Source: an uncultured Lachnospiraceae bacterium (GTDB lineage: Bacteria > Bacillota > Clostridia > Lachnospirales > Lachnospiraceae). Taken from it: a stretch of 42,822 nt of DNA. The translations under genes and the position numbers were made by a program. Shown piece after piece: positions 25,599-34,458 of this stretch. A model generated the notes under the pieces. It was not told where the DNA came from and did no database searches. It was given only the letters and a program-made list of their open reading frames with translations. Position 1 is the first letter of the stretch. The number at the start of each line of letters is the position of its first letter. The stretch covers positions 1 through 42,822 of the forward strand of contig CAJTYJ010000033.1 of NCBI GenBank assembly GCA_910583895.1. The letters run 5' to 3'.

Positions 25599-25799
25599 GC
25601 AAGTTACTTTTCACATCCAAACCGTGCCATGGCTGCAGGAGAACATGGTTCAGGCTTTGGACCAAGCTTGCGAAGGATTTTGCGGGTGCAGGTTTCTGGT
25701 CAGGTACCGACGGAGGGGATGCCTGCGAAAGGCTGGCCAGGGGCAGGTAGTGGAATGGTAACAACGGGCACAGTAAACATGTATAGAAGGAGGACCTTC

Positions 25800-27263
25800 A
25801 TGAAAGCAGTTTCCGGATTATTGGAACATCTGGACGGGCAGGTGATCAAAGGGACCGTGGAAGGGGAGATCAGCGCGCTTGTCTACGATTCCAGGAAAGT
25901 GACAAAGGACTGTATGTTCGTCTGCATCAAAGGGGCGGTTTATGACAGTCATGAGCATACAGAAGAGGTGGTAAATAAAGGCGCCCGGGTCATTGTGGCG
26001 GAGCGGAGCGTGGAAGTGCCGGAAGGGGTCACACTTGTGCTGGTACCGGATACCCGCTGTGCGCTGGCACTTCTGTCGGCTGCCTATTTTGATCATCCGG
26101 CCAGGAAGCTGAAGGTGATCGGCATTACCGGCACCAAGGGAAAGACCACAACCACGTTTATGGTGAGAGAAATCCTGGAACATGCCGGATATAAAGTGGG
26201 ACTGATGGGAACCATTGAGACCATCATCGGAGAAAAGCGTATTCCGGCGAACAATACCACGCCGGAATCTTATATGGTACAGGAATATTTTGCGCAGATG
26301 GTGGAAGCAGGATGCCAGGTCTGTGTGATGGAAGTGTCTTCTCAGGGACTTATGATGCACCGGACTGCAGGGATTCCCTTTGAAATCGGAATTTTTACCA
26401 ACCTGGCGCCGGATCACATCGGACCTAACGAGCATGCCAGTTTCGAGGAGTATGCGGCATGCAAGGGACTTTTGTTCCGTCAGTGCCGGATCGGTATAGC
26501 CAATGTGGATGATACACATTTTGAAAAGGTGCTTAAAGGGCACACATGTGCTTTGGAGACCATTGGATTTTCAGAAAAAGCCGATTACCGGGCGTCTCAG
26601 GTGGAGCTGATCGGCAGGCCGGGGTATCTTGGGGTCAGCTATCATATTTCCGGCAAGATGGATCTGGATGTGGAGATTGACCTGCCGGGGACGTTCAGTG
26701 TCTACAATTCGCTGGTGGCCATTGCCGTTTGTGAGCATTTTCAGGTTTCGCAGGCAGACCTGAAAGAGGCGCTTAAAGTGGTGAAGACCAAAGGGCGCAT
26801 TGAGATGATCAAGGTGTCGGAGGATTTTACGCTGATGATCGATTATGCGCACAATGCCATGAGTCTGGAAAGTCTGCTGCTGACACTGAAGGAGTATCAT
26901 CCAAAGCGGCTGATCTGTGTCTTTGGCTGCGGGGGCAATCGCTCCAGGCTTCGCCGCTATGAGATGGGAGAGGTGTCCGGAAGGCTGGCAGACCTGACGG
27001 TGATCACATCGGATAATCCAAGATTTGAGGAACCTCAGGCGATCCTGGATGATATCAAGGTCGGGATGGCCAGGACGGACGGCGCGTTTGTGGAGATCAT
27101 CGACCGCAAAGAAGCAATCCGCTATGCCATTGAGAACGGACAGAAGGGCGATGTGATCGTTCTGGCCGGAAAAGGGCATGAGGATTATCAGGAGATTAAG
27201 GGGAAAAAGTATCCTATGGACGAAAGAGACCTGATCCGGCAGGTGCTGGAGGAATTGGCTTAA
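25800..27263 (+). CDS. murE: UDP-MurNAc-tripeptide synthetase (MurE, meso-DAP type)
   Basis: The protein is 487 residues, normal for MurE. It has ALVYDSRKV, the ATP loop GITGTKGKTTTT, NNTTPES, EVSSQGL, FTNLAPDHIG, MIDYAHN and TSDNPRFEEP. DNPR is the signature of enzymes that add meso-diaminopimelate rather than lysine to UDP-MurNAc-L-Ala-D-Glu. It acts in the cytoplasm in peptidoglycan precursor synthesis. The frame is open from 25629, but the ATG at 25800 has AGAAGGAGGACC in front and gives the family N-terminus. priA starts three bases after its stop. Confidence 0.93.
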   Translation: MKAVSGLLEHLDGQVIKGTVEGEISALVYDSRKVTKDCMFVCIKGAVYDSHEHTEEVVNKGARVIVAERSVEVPEGVTLVLVPDTRCALALLSAAYFDHPARKLKVIGITGTKGKTTTTFMVREILEHAGYKVGLMGTIETIIGEKRIPANNTTPESYMVQEYFAQMVEAGCQVCVMEVSSQGLMMHRTAGIPFEIGIFTNLAPDHIGPNEHASFEEYAACKGLLFRQCRIGIANVDDTHFEKVLKGHTCALETIGFSEKADYRASQVELIGRPGYLGVSYHISGKMDLDVEIDLPGTFSVYNSLVAIAVCEHFQVSQADLKEALKVVKTKGRIEMIKVSEDFTLMIDYAHNAMSLESLLLTLKEYHPKRLICVFGCGGNRSRLRRYEMGEVSGRLADLTVITSDNPRFEEPQAILDDIKVGMARTDGAFVEIIDRKEAIRYAIENGQKGDVIVLAGKGHEDYQEIKGKKYPMDERDLIRQVLEELA

Positions 27264-27266
27264 ACG

Positions 27267-29498
27267 ATGGAATTTGTCAATGTAATCGTGGACATTTCCC
27301 ATGAGAAAGTGGATCGGGTATTTCAGTACCGGATCCCGGAAAGACTGAAGAACAGCCTGAAGGTGGGGATGCAGGTGGAGATTCCTTTTGGCAGAGGCAA
27401 CCGGCTGACCAGGGGCTATGCGGTCGGTTTTGCCCAAGAGCCGGATTATCCGCCGGAGAAGATCAAAGAACTTTTTGGAATCGTGGAGGGCAGCGTAAGG
27501 GCGGAGTCTCAGCTGATTGCTCTGGCGGCCTGGATGAAAGAGCGGTACGGCTCTACTATGAATCATGCCCTTAAGACGGTCCTTCCGGTCAAGCAAAAAA
27601 CAAGGCAGAAACAGAAAAAGAAACTGGTGCGCTGCATTTCCCTTTCGGAAGGAGCACATCTTCTGGAACATTACAAAAGCAAGAACTTCCGGGCAAAGGC
27701 GCGGCTTTTAGAGGCGCTTTTGGAGGAAGAGGTCCTGGACTGTCAGAAGGCAGCAGGGCAGCTTAAGCTTTCAGCAGCGGTGATCCGCGGGCTGGAAGCG
27801 GACGGCATTCTTCGGGTGGAGTCAGAACAGCTCTACCGCAATCCTTTTGCCGGTCATTTTGAGAAAAAAGAGCAGAAGACGGTTTTGAATGAAGAGCAGA
27901 GACTGGCAGTGGAAGGGATCTGGACGGATTATGAAAAAGGGGTCCGAAAAACGTATCTGCTTCACGGGGTAACCGGAAGCGGCAAGACGGAAGTGTACAT
28001 GGAACTGATCGCCCGGGTCATCGGGGAAAGAAAGCAGGCGGTGGTCCTGATTCCGGAGATTGCTCTGACGTTTCAGACGGTCCGCCGGTTCCATGAACGA
28101 TTCGGAGACCGGGTGTCAGTGATGCATTCCCGCCTGTCGGAGGGCGAGCGGTACGATCAGTTTCTTCGGGCCAAGGATGGGGATATTGATGTGATCATCG
28201 GTCCCAGATCCGCATTATTTGCTCCCTTTTCCCGGATTGGCATGATCATCCTGGATGAGGAACATGAAAGTTCTTATAAAAGTGAGACAGTACCCCGGTA
28301 TCATGCCAGAGAAGCGGCGGTTTTCCGGGGAAATCTGTGTGGTGCCTCCGTGGTCCTGGGCAGTGCGACACCGTCTGTGGAGAGCTATCAGCATGCTGCA
28401 GAGGGGACTTATGGTCTGTACCGTCTGACCAGGCGGGTCAGGGAGGCAGTGCTGCCCCTGGTGCATATTGTAGATCTGAGGACAGAATTAAAAGAGGGGA
28501 ACCGGAGTATTTTCAGCCGGAAGTTAAAAGATGCCATGCAAAAGCGGCTGCAGCAGGGGCAGCAGATGATGCTTTTTTTAAACCGCCGGGGGCTGTCCGG
28601 ATTTGTGTCCTGCCGTTCCTGCGGAAAGGCCATCCGGTGTCCCCACTGTGATGTGACGCTTTCTCTGCATGAAGGGGGAAGTCTGAAGTGTCACTACTGT
28701 GGGTATGAAACAGATATGCCACAAGTATGTCCCGTCTGCGGCTCCCGGTATATCAGCGGCTTTCGGGCGGGGACTCAGCAGATCGAACGGGAGGTAAAAA
28801 AACTTTTCCCCCGGGCCCGGGTACTTCGGATGGATTATGATACAACCCGGACCAAGGAAAGTTATGAGCAGATTCTGAGTGCTTTTGGGAGAAGGGAAGC
28901 AGATGTGCTGGTGGGCACGCAGATGATTGTGAAAGGGCATGACTTCCCGGGGGTGACCCTGGTGGGAGTGCTGGCGGCGGATCTGTCCTTGCATGCTTCG
29001 GATTACCGGGCTTCAGAGCGCACCTTCCAGCTTCTGACCCAGGCTGTGGGCCGGGCAGGCAGAGGGGATCAGGCGGGAGAGGCGGTGATTCAGACGTATG
29101 TGCCGGATCACTACAGCATCCAGACTGCTGCCAGACAGGACTATGAGGCCTTTTTTCATCAGGAGATGATCTATCGCAGGCTCTTAAAATATCCGCCGGC
29201 TGCTTTTTTGCTTGGAATCTACCTGTCCGGTCCCAAAGACGAGGTCCTGACAGACTGTGCAGAGCGTATGGGAGAGATGCTCCGGGGATTTTCTACCAAA
29301 GGTCTGGTGGTGATCGGTCCGGCTGCAGCCGCTTTGTCCAGAAAGCAGGATCAGTACCGGAAAGTGATTTATTTAAAACATGAAGAAGAAGCGGTGCTTC
29401 TGCAGGTGAAAAAAAAGCTCGAAGAAGAACTGGAAAAAGATACCGTATGGACAAAGATCTACATACAGTTTGATTATAATCCATTAAATGCATTTTAA
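27267..29498 (+). CDS. priA: primosomal protein N' (replication restart helicase PriA)
   Basis: The protein is 743 residues. The N-terminal DNA-binding domain begins MEFVNVIVDISHEKVDRVFQ. The helicase core has the Walker A loop GVTGSGKTE (about 234-242) and DEEH (about 330-333). The zinc-binding region has paired cysteines CRSCGKAIRCPHC, CHYCG and CPVCGS, and helicase motif VI follows as QAVGRAGRGDQ. It reloads the replisome at stalled forks. The start is tightly linked to murE. The family 1 element follows directly and separates it from def. Confidence 0.95.
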   Translation: MEFVNVIVDISHEKVDRVFQYRIPERLKNSLKVGMQVEIPFGRGNRLTRGYAVGFAQEPDYPPEKIKELFGIVEGSVRAESQLIALAAWMKERYGSTMNHALKTVLPVKQKTRQKQKKKLVRCISLSEGAHLLEHYKSKNFRAKARLLEALLEEEVLDCQKAAGQLKLSAAVIRGLEADGILRVESEQLYRNPFAGHFEKKEQKTVLNEEQRLAVEGIWTDYEKGVRKTYLLHGVTGSGKTEVYMELIARVIGERKQAVVLIPEIALTFQTVRRFHERFGDRVSVMHSRLSEGERYDQFLRAKDGDIDVIIGPRSALFAPFSRIGMIILDEEHESSYKSETVPRYHAREAAVFRGNLCGASVVLGSATPSVESYQHAAEGTYGLYRLTRRVREAVLPLVHIVDLRTELKEGNRSIFSRKLKDAMQKRLQQGQQMMLFLNRRGLSGFVSCRSCGKAIRCPHCDVTLSLHEGGSLKCHYCGYETDMPQVCPVCGSRYISGFRAGTQQIEREVKKLFPRARVLRMDYDTTRTKESYEQILSAFGRREADVLVGTQMIVKGHDFPGVTLVGVLAADLSLHASDYRASERTFQLLTQAVGRAGRGDQAGEAVIQTYVPDHYSIQTAARQDYEAFFHQEMIYRRLLKYPPAAFLLGIYLSGPKDEVLTDCAERMGEMLRGFSTKGLVVIGPAAAALSRKQDQYRKVIYLKHEEEAVLLQVKKKLEEELEKDTVWTKIYIQFDYNPLNAF

Positions 29499-29509
29499 TG
29501 AAAAAGCCC

Positions 29510-29653
29510 GTATTTATTAGAAAAAATTTCTGCTGGACGGTAAAGCTGTAAAGGCGCACGAGAGGAACTTTTATGAGTGTTTTTTCGAATAAAAGTTTCA
29601 CTCAATACCGGTGTATCGAAGCAGCTTTACCCTTTAGTGCTGTCGCGCAGCGA
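29510..29653 (+). repeat. interspersed palindromic element, family 1 copy B (144 bp)
   Basis: It has the same length as 13711-13854 and four substitutions. Both internal inverted repeats are intact (GGTAAAGCTG/CAGCTTTACC and AACTTTTAT/ATAAAAGTT). The short frame from 29573 is kept open, with conservative changes A/V, H/Q and V/I. It lies between priA and def, its end 19 bases before the def ATG and next to the AATAGGAGG binding site. Confidence 0.85.
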
Positions 29654-29672
29654 TTTTTAATAGGAGGAAGAA

Positions 29673-30149
29673 ATGGCAATACGAAATGTGAGACTGGAGG
29701 GAGATCCGATTCTCCAAAAAACAAGCAAAGAGGTAAAGGAGATCACACCGAAGATCCGGACATTGATTGATGACATGCTGGAGACAATGTATGAAAAGGA
29801 GGGCGTGGGGCTGGCGGCGCCTCAGGTGGGGGTCCTGAAGAGGGTTGTGGTGATCGATGTGGGAGATGGTCCCCTGGTTATGATCAATCCAAGGATTGTC
29901 CGCAGGGAAGGAACGCAGACCGGAGATGAGGGGTGTCTGAGTGTGCCGGGAAAGGCAGGTCAGGTGACACGTCCCAATGAAGTGACGGTCCGTTTTATGG
30001 ATGAGGACGAGGAGTATTATGAGCTGGATGGCACCGAGCTTCTCGCCCGGGCGATCTGTCATGAATGCGACCACTTGGACGGGAAGCTTTATGTGGACCT
30101 TGTGGAAGGCGAACTCCGGGATGTGGTCATGGAAGACGAGGAGGAATAG
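29673..30149 (+). CDS. def: peptide deformylase
   Basis: The protein is 158 residues. The three family motifs are present: GVGLAAPQVG, EGCLSVPG with the metal-binding cysteine, and HECDHLDG (HExxH, here with cysteine at the third position). It removes the formyl group from the N-terminal methionine of new proteins. fmt follows six bases after its stop, the usual pairing of enzymes that add and remove the formyl group. The AGGAGGAAGAA binding site is strong and adjoins the family 1 element. Confidence 0.96.
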   Translation: MAIRNVRLEGDPILQKTSKEVKEITPKIRTLIDDMLETMYEKEGVGLAAPQVGVLKRVVVIDVGDGPLVMINPRIVRREGTQTGDEGCLSVPGKAGQVTRPNEVTVRFMDEDEEYYELDGTELLARAICHECDHLDGKLYVDLVEGELRDVVMEDEEE

Positions 30150-30155
30150 CAGTAT

Positions 30156-31088
30156 ATGAATATTATTTTCATGGGAACGCCGGATTTTGCGGTGGGAACT
30201 CTGGAAGCTTTGTTAGAAGCCGGACACCGGATCAATCTGGTGGTGACCCAGCCGGATAAACCAAAGGGCCGGGGACATGCCATGCAGTATTCTGCAGTAA
30301 AAGAAGCGGCGCTTTCACATGATCTGCCGGTGTATCAGCCGAAGAAGATCCGGGATGAGGAGTCTGTCCGGTATTTGGAAGGGGTAGAGGCGGATGTGAT
30401 GGTGGTAGTGGCTTTCGGCCAGCTGATCCCCGGGGAGATTTTGCGGATGAAACGCTATGGATGTATCAATGTACATGGCTCTTTGCTTCCAAAATACCGG
30501 GGAGCTGCACCGATCCAGTGGGCGGTCATTGACGGGGAAAAGGAATCCGGTGTGACCACCATGCAGATGGATGAAGGTCTGGATACGGGAGATATGTTGC
30601 TGAAGACCGTGGTGCCTCTGGAAGAAAAGGAGACCGGGGGGAGCCTTTTTGAAAAACTGAGCAAAGCAGGAGCCAGACTCTGTGTGGAGACGCTGAAAGG
30701 CCTGGAAGCCGGGACGATCGTGCCCGAACAGCAGGGGGAATCCCCGACGCCCTATGCGTCCATGCTGACCCGTCAGATGGGAGTGATCGACTGGACCAAG
30801 GATGCAGCTTCCATCGAACGCCTGGTGCGGGGACTGGCCCCCTGGCCCAGCGCCTACACCAAATGGAAGGGCAGAACTTTAAAAATATGGGAAGGAGAAG
30901 TCTTTTCGCCGGACGTATCAAAGGGTGTGTGTGGTGAGATACTGGAAGTGACCAAAGATGCGATCATTGTACAGACAGGCGACCAGGCTTTTTCCATCCG
31001 GGAACTTCAGCTGGAAGGCAAAAAGCGGATGAGGACGGAAGCATTTTTAAGAGGGTGCTCTGTGGATGCAGGCACAGTCCTTGGATAA
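30156..31088 (+). CDS. fmt: methionyl-tRNA formyltransferase
   Basis: The protein is 310 residues, normal for Fmt. It has NIIFMGTPDFAVGTLEALL at the start, CINVHGSLLPKYRGAAPIQWAVI with the catalytic asparagine and histidine, MDEGLDTGDML, and a C-terminal OB-type domain. It formylates initiator Met-tRNA using 10-formyltetrahydrofolate. It is tightly linked to def. After its stop comes a 410-base region without a convincing gene. Confidence 0.96.
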   Translation: MNIIFMGTPDFAVGTLEALLEAGHRINLVVTQPDKPKGRGHAMQYSAVKEAALSHDLPVYQPKKIRDEESVRYLEGVEADVMVVVAFGQLIPGEILRMKRYGCINVHGSLLPKYRGAAPIQWAVIDGEKESGVTTMQMDEGLDTGDMLLKTVVPLEEKETGGSLFEKLSKAGARLCVETLKGLEAGTIVPEQQGESPTPYASMLTRQMGVIDWTKDAASIERLVRGLAPWPSAYTKWKGRTLKIWEGEVFSPDVSKGVCGEILEVTKDAIIVQTGDQAFSIRELQLEGKKRMRTEAFLRGCSVDAGTVLG

Positions 31089-31308
31089 CGTGTGTCTGAA
31101 AACAGATCTGTTTGCGCTCTTTTCAAAGTTGTGCGCTTTATGAAAACAGAATACTGGTGTACGGACACACTTACATTTTTCCAAATGATTTGCTTGAAAT
31201 TTCCATTTGCCGCATTGTTGCCGGTCAACGATGCCACCGGATTGCCTTCCTCCTTCGCCTTGCAGACGGAAAATTCATTCTGCGTCATGTGGCTGAAAAC
31301 CGTACACG
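31089..31308. other. non-coding segment after fmt with a 14-bp palindrome
   Basis: The frame running across here (31092-31460) looks non-coding: it has no family resemblance and runs through a palindromic element. A perfect palindrome AAACAGATCTGTTT lies at 31100-31113, and GTGTGTC at its left is mirrored by GACACAC near 31164. These could belong to a terminator-like or transposon-like structure. I see nothing else in it. Confidence 0.45.
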
Positions 31309-31458
31309 AGTACATCGCTGCACGATTCCTGCGTAACTGGCACTTGCGGTCCGCTCCGTCTGCACGGCTGCGAAGCTGGACGTGGGCATCCCTGCGCCGT
31401 CGCTTCGCAGACACAACAGCGAACACGATTTACTTTGAGATTCGTGCAGCGATGTACT
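31309..31458. repeat. MITE-like palindromic element, family 4 (150 bp)
   Basis: The ends are a perfect 17-bp inverted repeat, AGTACATCGCTGCACGA (31309-31325) and TCGTGCAGCGATGTACT (31442-31458). A nested 9-bp repeat lies inside, CTGCGAAGC (31368-31376) with GCTTCGCAG (31402-31410). The element can fold into a cruciform or a long hairpin. It has no coding capacity and only one copy is in the window. It ends 40 bases before the ADP-ribosylglycohydrolase start. Confidence 0.82.
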
Positions 31459-31498
31459 GATTCAGTCAAAAACATATGGTTTAGGAGTGATTTTATAG

Positions 31499-32479
31499 AT
31501 GGAATTGGGAGATAGAATCAAATATGCGAAACGTGCATTGAATGGTACCGCGTTGGGGGACTGTTTTGGGCAGAGCTTTTTTATACCTGATGAAACGGCA
31601 TGTCAAAGGATAAAAAATAGAGAGATTCTGAAGGAACCCTGGCATTTCACGGATGATACGGTGATGGCAATCGGGATTTACCGTATTTTGGAAACGTATG
31701 GGAAAATAGATCAGGATGCACTGGCCAGAGTTTTCGCAGAGAATTACGCTCTGGACTGGCACCGGGGATATGGAGGAACGGCACATTCTATTTTGCGCAG
31801 CATCAAAGAAGGACAAAATTGGCGGAATGCTGCTTCAGAAGCGTTTGACGGAATGGGTTCCATGGGGAATGGCGCTGCCATGCGTGTTGCACCAGTAGGT
31901 GCATATTTTGCAGACGATTTAGACAAAGTATTATACTATGCCAGGGCATCTGCGGAAGTCACACATGCACATATGGAAGGTATCGTGGGCGCAATGGCTG
32001 TTGCTGCAGCGTCGGCTTTGCTTCTGAATAAAAAGCTTGGGTACTATATGGAAGAGGGAGCAGCCTTTTTGCATGATGTTGCAGACCGATTACCAGAAAG
32101 TGACACCAAATATAAGATATTGTCTGCAGCTTCTGTTAAAAAAGAAAGCAGTATTGACTTTGTGGTTTCTGTACTTGGAAATGGAATCATGCTGACGGCA
32201 CAGGATACCGTTCCGTTTTGTCTTTGGTGTGCCGCATATTTTTATATTTCGGTAGAGGAAGCATTGTGGACGGCAGTTTCGGCTCTGGGAGACAGAGATA
32301 CCATATGTGCCATTGTGGGCGGAATGGTTTCGCTTTTTGCCGACGAACTTCCTCAACAATGGCTGAGCTATATGGAAGATCCGGAAAAATCGGTTTTTTT
32401 GAAGACCAAGAGAGATCATAAGGAAGAAACCATAGAAAGCAGTTCAGGACAGACATCCACCAAAGGATGTAAAAGATGA
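31499..32479 (+). CDS. ADP-ribosylglycohydrolase family protein
   Basis: The protein is 326 residues of the DraG-like ADP-ribosylglycohydrolase fold. It has ALNGTALGDCFGQSF, HFTDDTVMAI (the T-DDT metal motif), GNGAAMRVAPVG and a C-terminal DRDTICAIVGG metal-binding segment, the two-magnesium arrangement of the family. Members remove ADP-ribose from proteins or nucleic acids. No ADP-ribosyltransferase partner is visible here. AGGAGTG precedes the ATG. It is less GC-rich than its neighbours, separates fmt from yugP and follows a MITE-like element, so it looks inserted into an otherwise familiar operon. Confidence 0.87.
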   Translation: MELGDRIKYAKRALNGTALGDCFGQSFFIPDETACQRIKNREILKEPWHFTDDTVMAIGIYRILETYGKIDQDALARVFAENYALDWHRGYGGTAHSILRSIKEGQNWRNAASEAFDGMGSMGNGAAMRVAPVGAYFADDLDKVLYYARASAEVTHAHMEGIVGAMAVAAASALLLNKKLGYYMEEGAAFLHDVADRLPESDTKYKILSAASVKKESSIDFVVSVLGNGIMLTAQDTVPFCLWCAAYFYISVEEALWTAVSALGDRDTICAIVGGMVSLFADELPQQWLSYMEDPEKSVFLKTKRDHKEETIESSSGQTSTKGCKR

Positions 32480-32492
32480 TGGAGGACCTATT

Positions 32493-33182
32493 ATGTATTT
32501 TTATGATGCAACTTATATTCTGGTATTGATCGGAGCTGCGCTGTCTTTGTGGGCTTCGGCACGGGTAAATTCTACTTACAAGAAATATGCCCGTGTTTTA
32601 AGCCGATCCGGGCTTACCGGGGCGGAAGCAGCCCGGAGGATATTGCAGACTGCGGGTATCCATGATGTGCAGGTAGAACATATCGGAGGCAATCTGACGG
32701 ATCACTATGACCCCCGAAGGAAAGTGCTTCGGCTGTCCGACAGCGTCTATGGTTCTCCGTCTGTGGCGGCCATCGGTGTGGCGGCTCATGAGTGCGGCCA
32801 TGCGATCCAGGATGCAAATGGCTATGCACCTCTTCGGTTCCGCGGAGCGTTCGTGCCGGTGGCCAGTCTTGGAACAAAAGCAGCTCTGCCGATTCTTCTG
32901 CTTGGGCTTGTTCTTGGAAGCTCCTACACGTTGATTCAGGTGGGGCTTTTGTGCTTTGCCTGTGGGACGTTGTTTCAGCTGGTCACGCTTCCGGTGGAGT
33001 TTAATGCTTCTGCAAGGGCAGTGGATATTCTTGGAAATACCCACATGTTGTCCCAGGAGGAGCTTTCCCATACCCGGAAGGTTCTGTCTGCTGCGGCTAT
33101 GACTTATGTGGCGGCGGCTGCAGCTTCGATCCTGTCGCTATTGCGTCTGATCCTGCTGTTCGGGGGCAGAAGCCGTGACTGA
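32493..33182 (+). CDS. yugP: YugP-like zinc metallopeptidase, membrane protein
   Basis: The protein is 229 residues. It begins with a hydrophobic helix (YILVLIGAALSLWASA), then has the HEXXH-type zinc motif AAHECGHAIQDANGY, then further membrane helices (LPILLLGLVLGSSYTLI and the C-terminal ILSLLRLILLFGG). This is the pattern of the YugP family (Zn_peptidase_2), often found between fmt and rsmB in clostridia. The substrate is not known. It overlaps rsmB by eight bases. Confidence 0.9.
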   Translation: MYFYDATYILVLIGAALSLWASARVNSTYKKYARVLSRSGLTGAEAARRILQTAGIHDVQVEHIGGNLTDHYDPRRKVLRLSDSVYGSPSVAAIGVAAHECGHAIQDANGYAPLRFRGAFVPVASLGTKAALPILLLGLVLGSSYTLIQVGLLCFACGTLFQLVTLPVEFNASARAVDILGNTHMLSQEELSHTRKVLSAAAMTYVAAAAASILSLLRLILLFGGRSRD

Positions 33183-34458
33183 AAAAACCATAAATATAAG
33201 AGCGCTCTCTTTGGAGCTTCTGTTAGAGATCACGGAGGGAAAAGGATACAGCCATGTTGTTCTTCGGGGAGCGCTGGAAAAATATCAATATCTGAGCAAG
33301 CAGGACCGGGCATTTTTGACCAGGCTGACGGAAGGGACTGTGGAACGGATGCTGGAGCTGGATGATATCATCGGCCAATATTCCAAAGTTCCGGTGAAAA
33401 AATTAAAGCCGGTGATCCGGGGGATCTTAAGACTGTCCGTCTATCAGCTTCGGTATATGGACAGGATCCCTGCCTCCGCCGTCTGCAACGAGGCGGTAAA
33501 ACTGACGGGGAAGAAAGGATTTGGAAATCTGAAAGGTTTTGTAAACGGAGTGCTTCGCAGCATTGCCCGGGAACTTCCCGGGATTGTCTGTCAGGATCTG
33601 TGGACCCGGTATTCTACTCCAAAATGGATTGTAGAGCAGTGGATGGAGCAGTACGGGGAAGAGAAGACGCTTCAGATGCTTGCAGGCCAGTACAAACAGA
33701 GACCTCTGACAATCCGGGCAAACCTTTTGAAGACCACAAAAGAACAGTTAAAAGAACGGCTGCAGGCGGAAGGCGTCTGTGTACAGGAGGTGGATGGGAC
33801 AGCCTGTGCTCTGTCCATCTCCGATTACGACCACCTGAGGGCGATCCCTTCCTTTCGGGAAGGTCTTTTTCAGGTACAGGATGTAAGTTCCATGCAGGCA
33901 GCCCTTCTGGCAGCGCCGAAAGCCGGAGACTACTGCATCGACGTCTGTGCGGCTCCCGGAGGAAAGAGCCTGCATCTGGCAGAACTGATGCGGGGAACCG
34001 GTTTTGTGGAGGCGAGGGATCTGACTCTGGAAAAGGTTGCCTTGATCGAGGAAAATATTGCGCGTATGGGAACAGAGAATATCAAAGCCCTGCAGATGGA
34101 TGCCACGATTTTGGATGAAGGCTCTATCCAAAGGGCAGATGTGGTTCTGGCGGATCTGCCCTGCTCCGGTCTTGGTGTATTGGGGAAAAAGCGGGATCTG
34201 AAATACCGGATAAGCCGGGAGCAGCAAAAAGAACTGGTAATCCTTCAGCGTCTCATATTAGATACCGTATGCCGGTATGTAAAACCTGGAGGGACGCTTC
34301 TATACAGTACCTGTACCGTACATAAGGAGGAAAATGAAGAGAATACCAGATGGTTTCTTGCCGGCCATCCATTTGTATTGAAAAAAGAGGTGCAGATGCT
34401 TCCGGGGATGGGGCTGTGGGATGGATTTTATATTGCGAAAATGGAGAGAAGCAAATGA
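33175..34458 (+). CDS. rsmB: 16S rRNA (cytosine-967-C5)-methyltransferase
   Basis: The protein is 427 residues. The N-terminal NusB-like domain (about 1-150) is followed by a Rossmann methyltransferase domain with VQDVSSMQAALLAAP, DVCAAPGGKSLHLAELM (SAM loop), ADLPCSGLGVLGKK (first catalytic cysteine) and YSTCTVHKEENEE (second catalytic cysteine). It methylates C967 of 16S rRNA. It overlaps both neighbours, by eight bases with yugP and four with rlmN, fitting one operon. Confidence 0.95.
   Translation: MTEKTINIRALSLELLLEITEGKGYSHVVLRGALEKYQYLSKQDRAFLTRLTEGTVERMLELDDIIGQYSKVPVKKLKPVIRGILRLSVYQLRYMDRIPASAVCNEAVKLTGKKGFGNLKGFVNGVLRSIARELPGIVCQDLWTRYSTPKWIVEQWMEQYGEEKTLQMLAGQYKQRPLTIRANLLKTTKEQLKERLQAEGVCVQEVDGTACALSISDYDHLRAIPSFREGLFQVQDVSSMQAALLAAPKAGDYCIDVCAAPGGKSLHLAELMRGTGFVEARDLTLEKVALIEENIARMGTENIKALQMDATILDEGSIQRADVVLADLPCSGLGVLGKKRDLKYRISREQQKELVILQRLILDTVCRYVKPGGTLLYSTCTVHKEENEENTRWFLAGHPFVLKKEVQMLPGMGLWDGFYIAKMERSK

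Noticed and set aside
25599..25799. Possible T-box or riboswitch in the murE leader
   Set aside because: A GTGGAATGGTAACA stretch recalls a T-box core only loosely. The conserved GGTGGNACC core and a downstream terminator/antiterminator pair are not visible.
26571..27671. 366-residue open frame on the minus strand
   Set aside because: It is antisense to murE and priA and shows no family motifs; long antisense frames are expected opposite GC-rich coding sequence.
31092..31460. 122-residue open frame after fmt
   Set aside because: It runs through the family 4 palindromic element, has a composition typical of shadow frames and resembles no known protein. The inverted repeats explain the sequence better.
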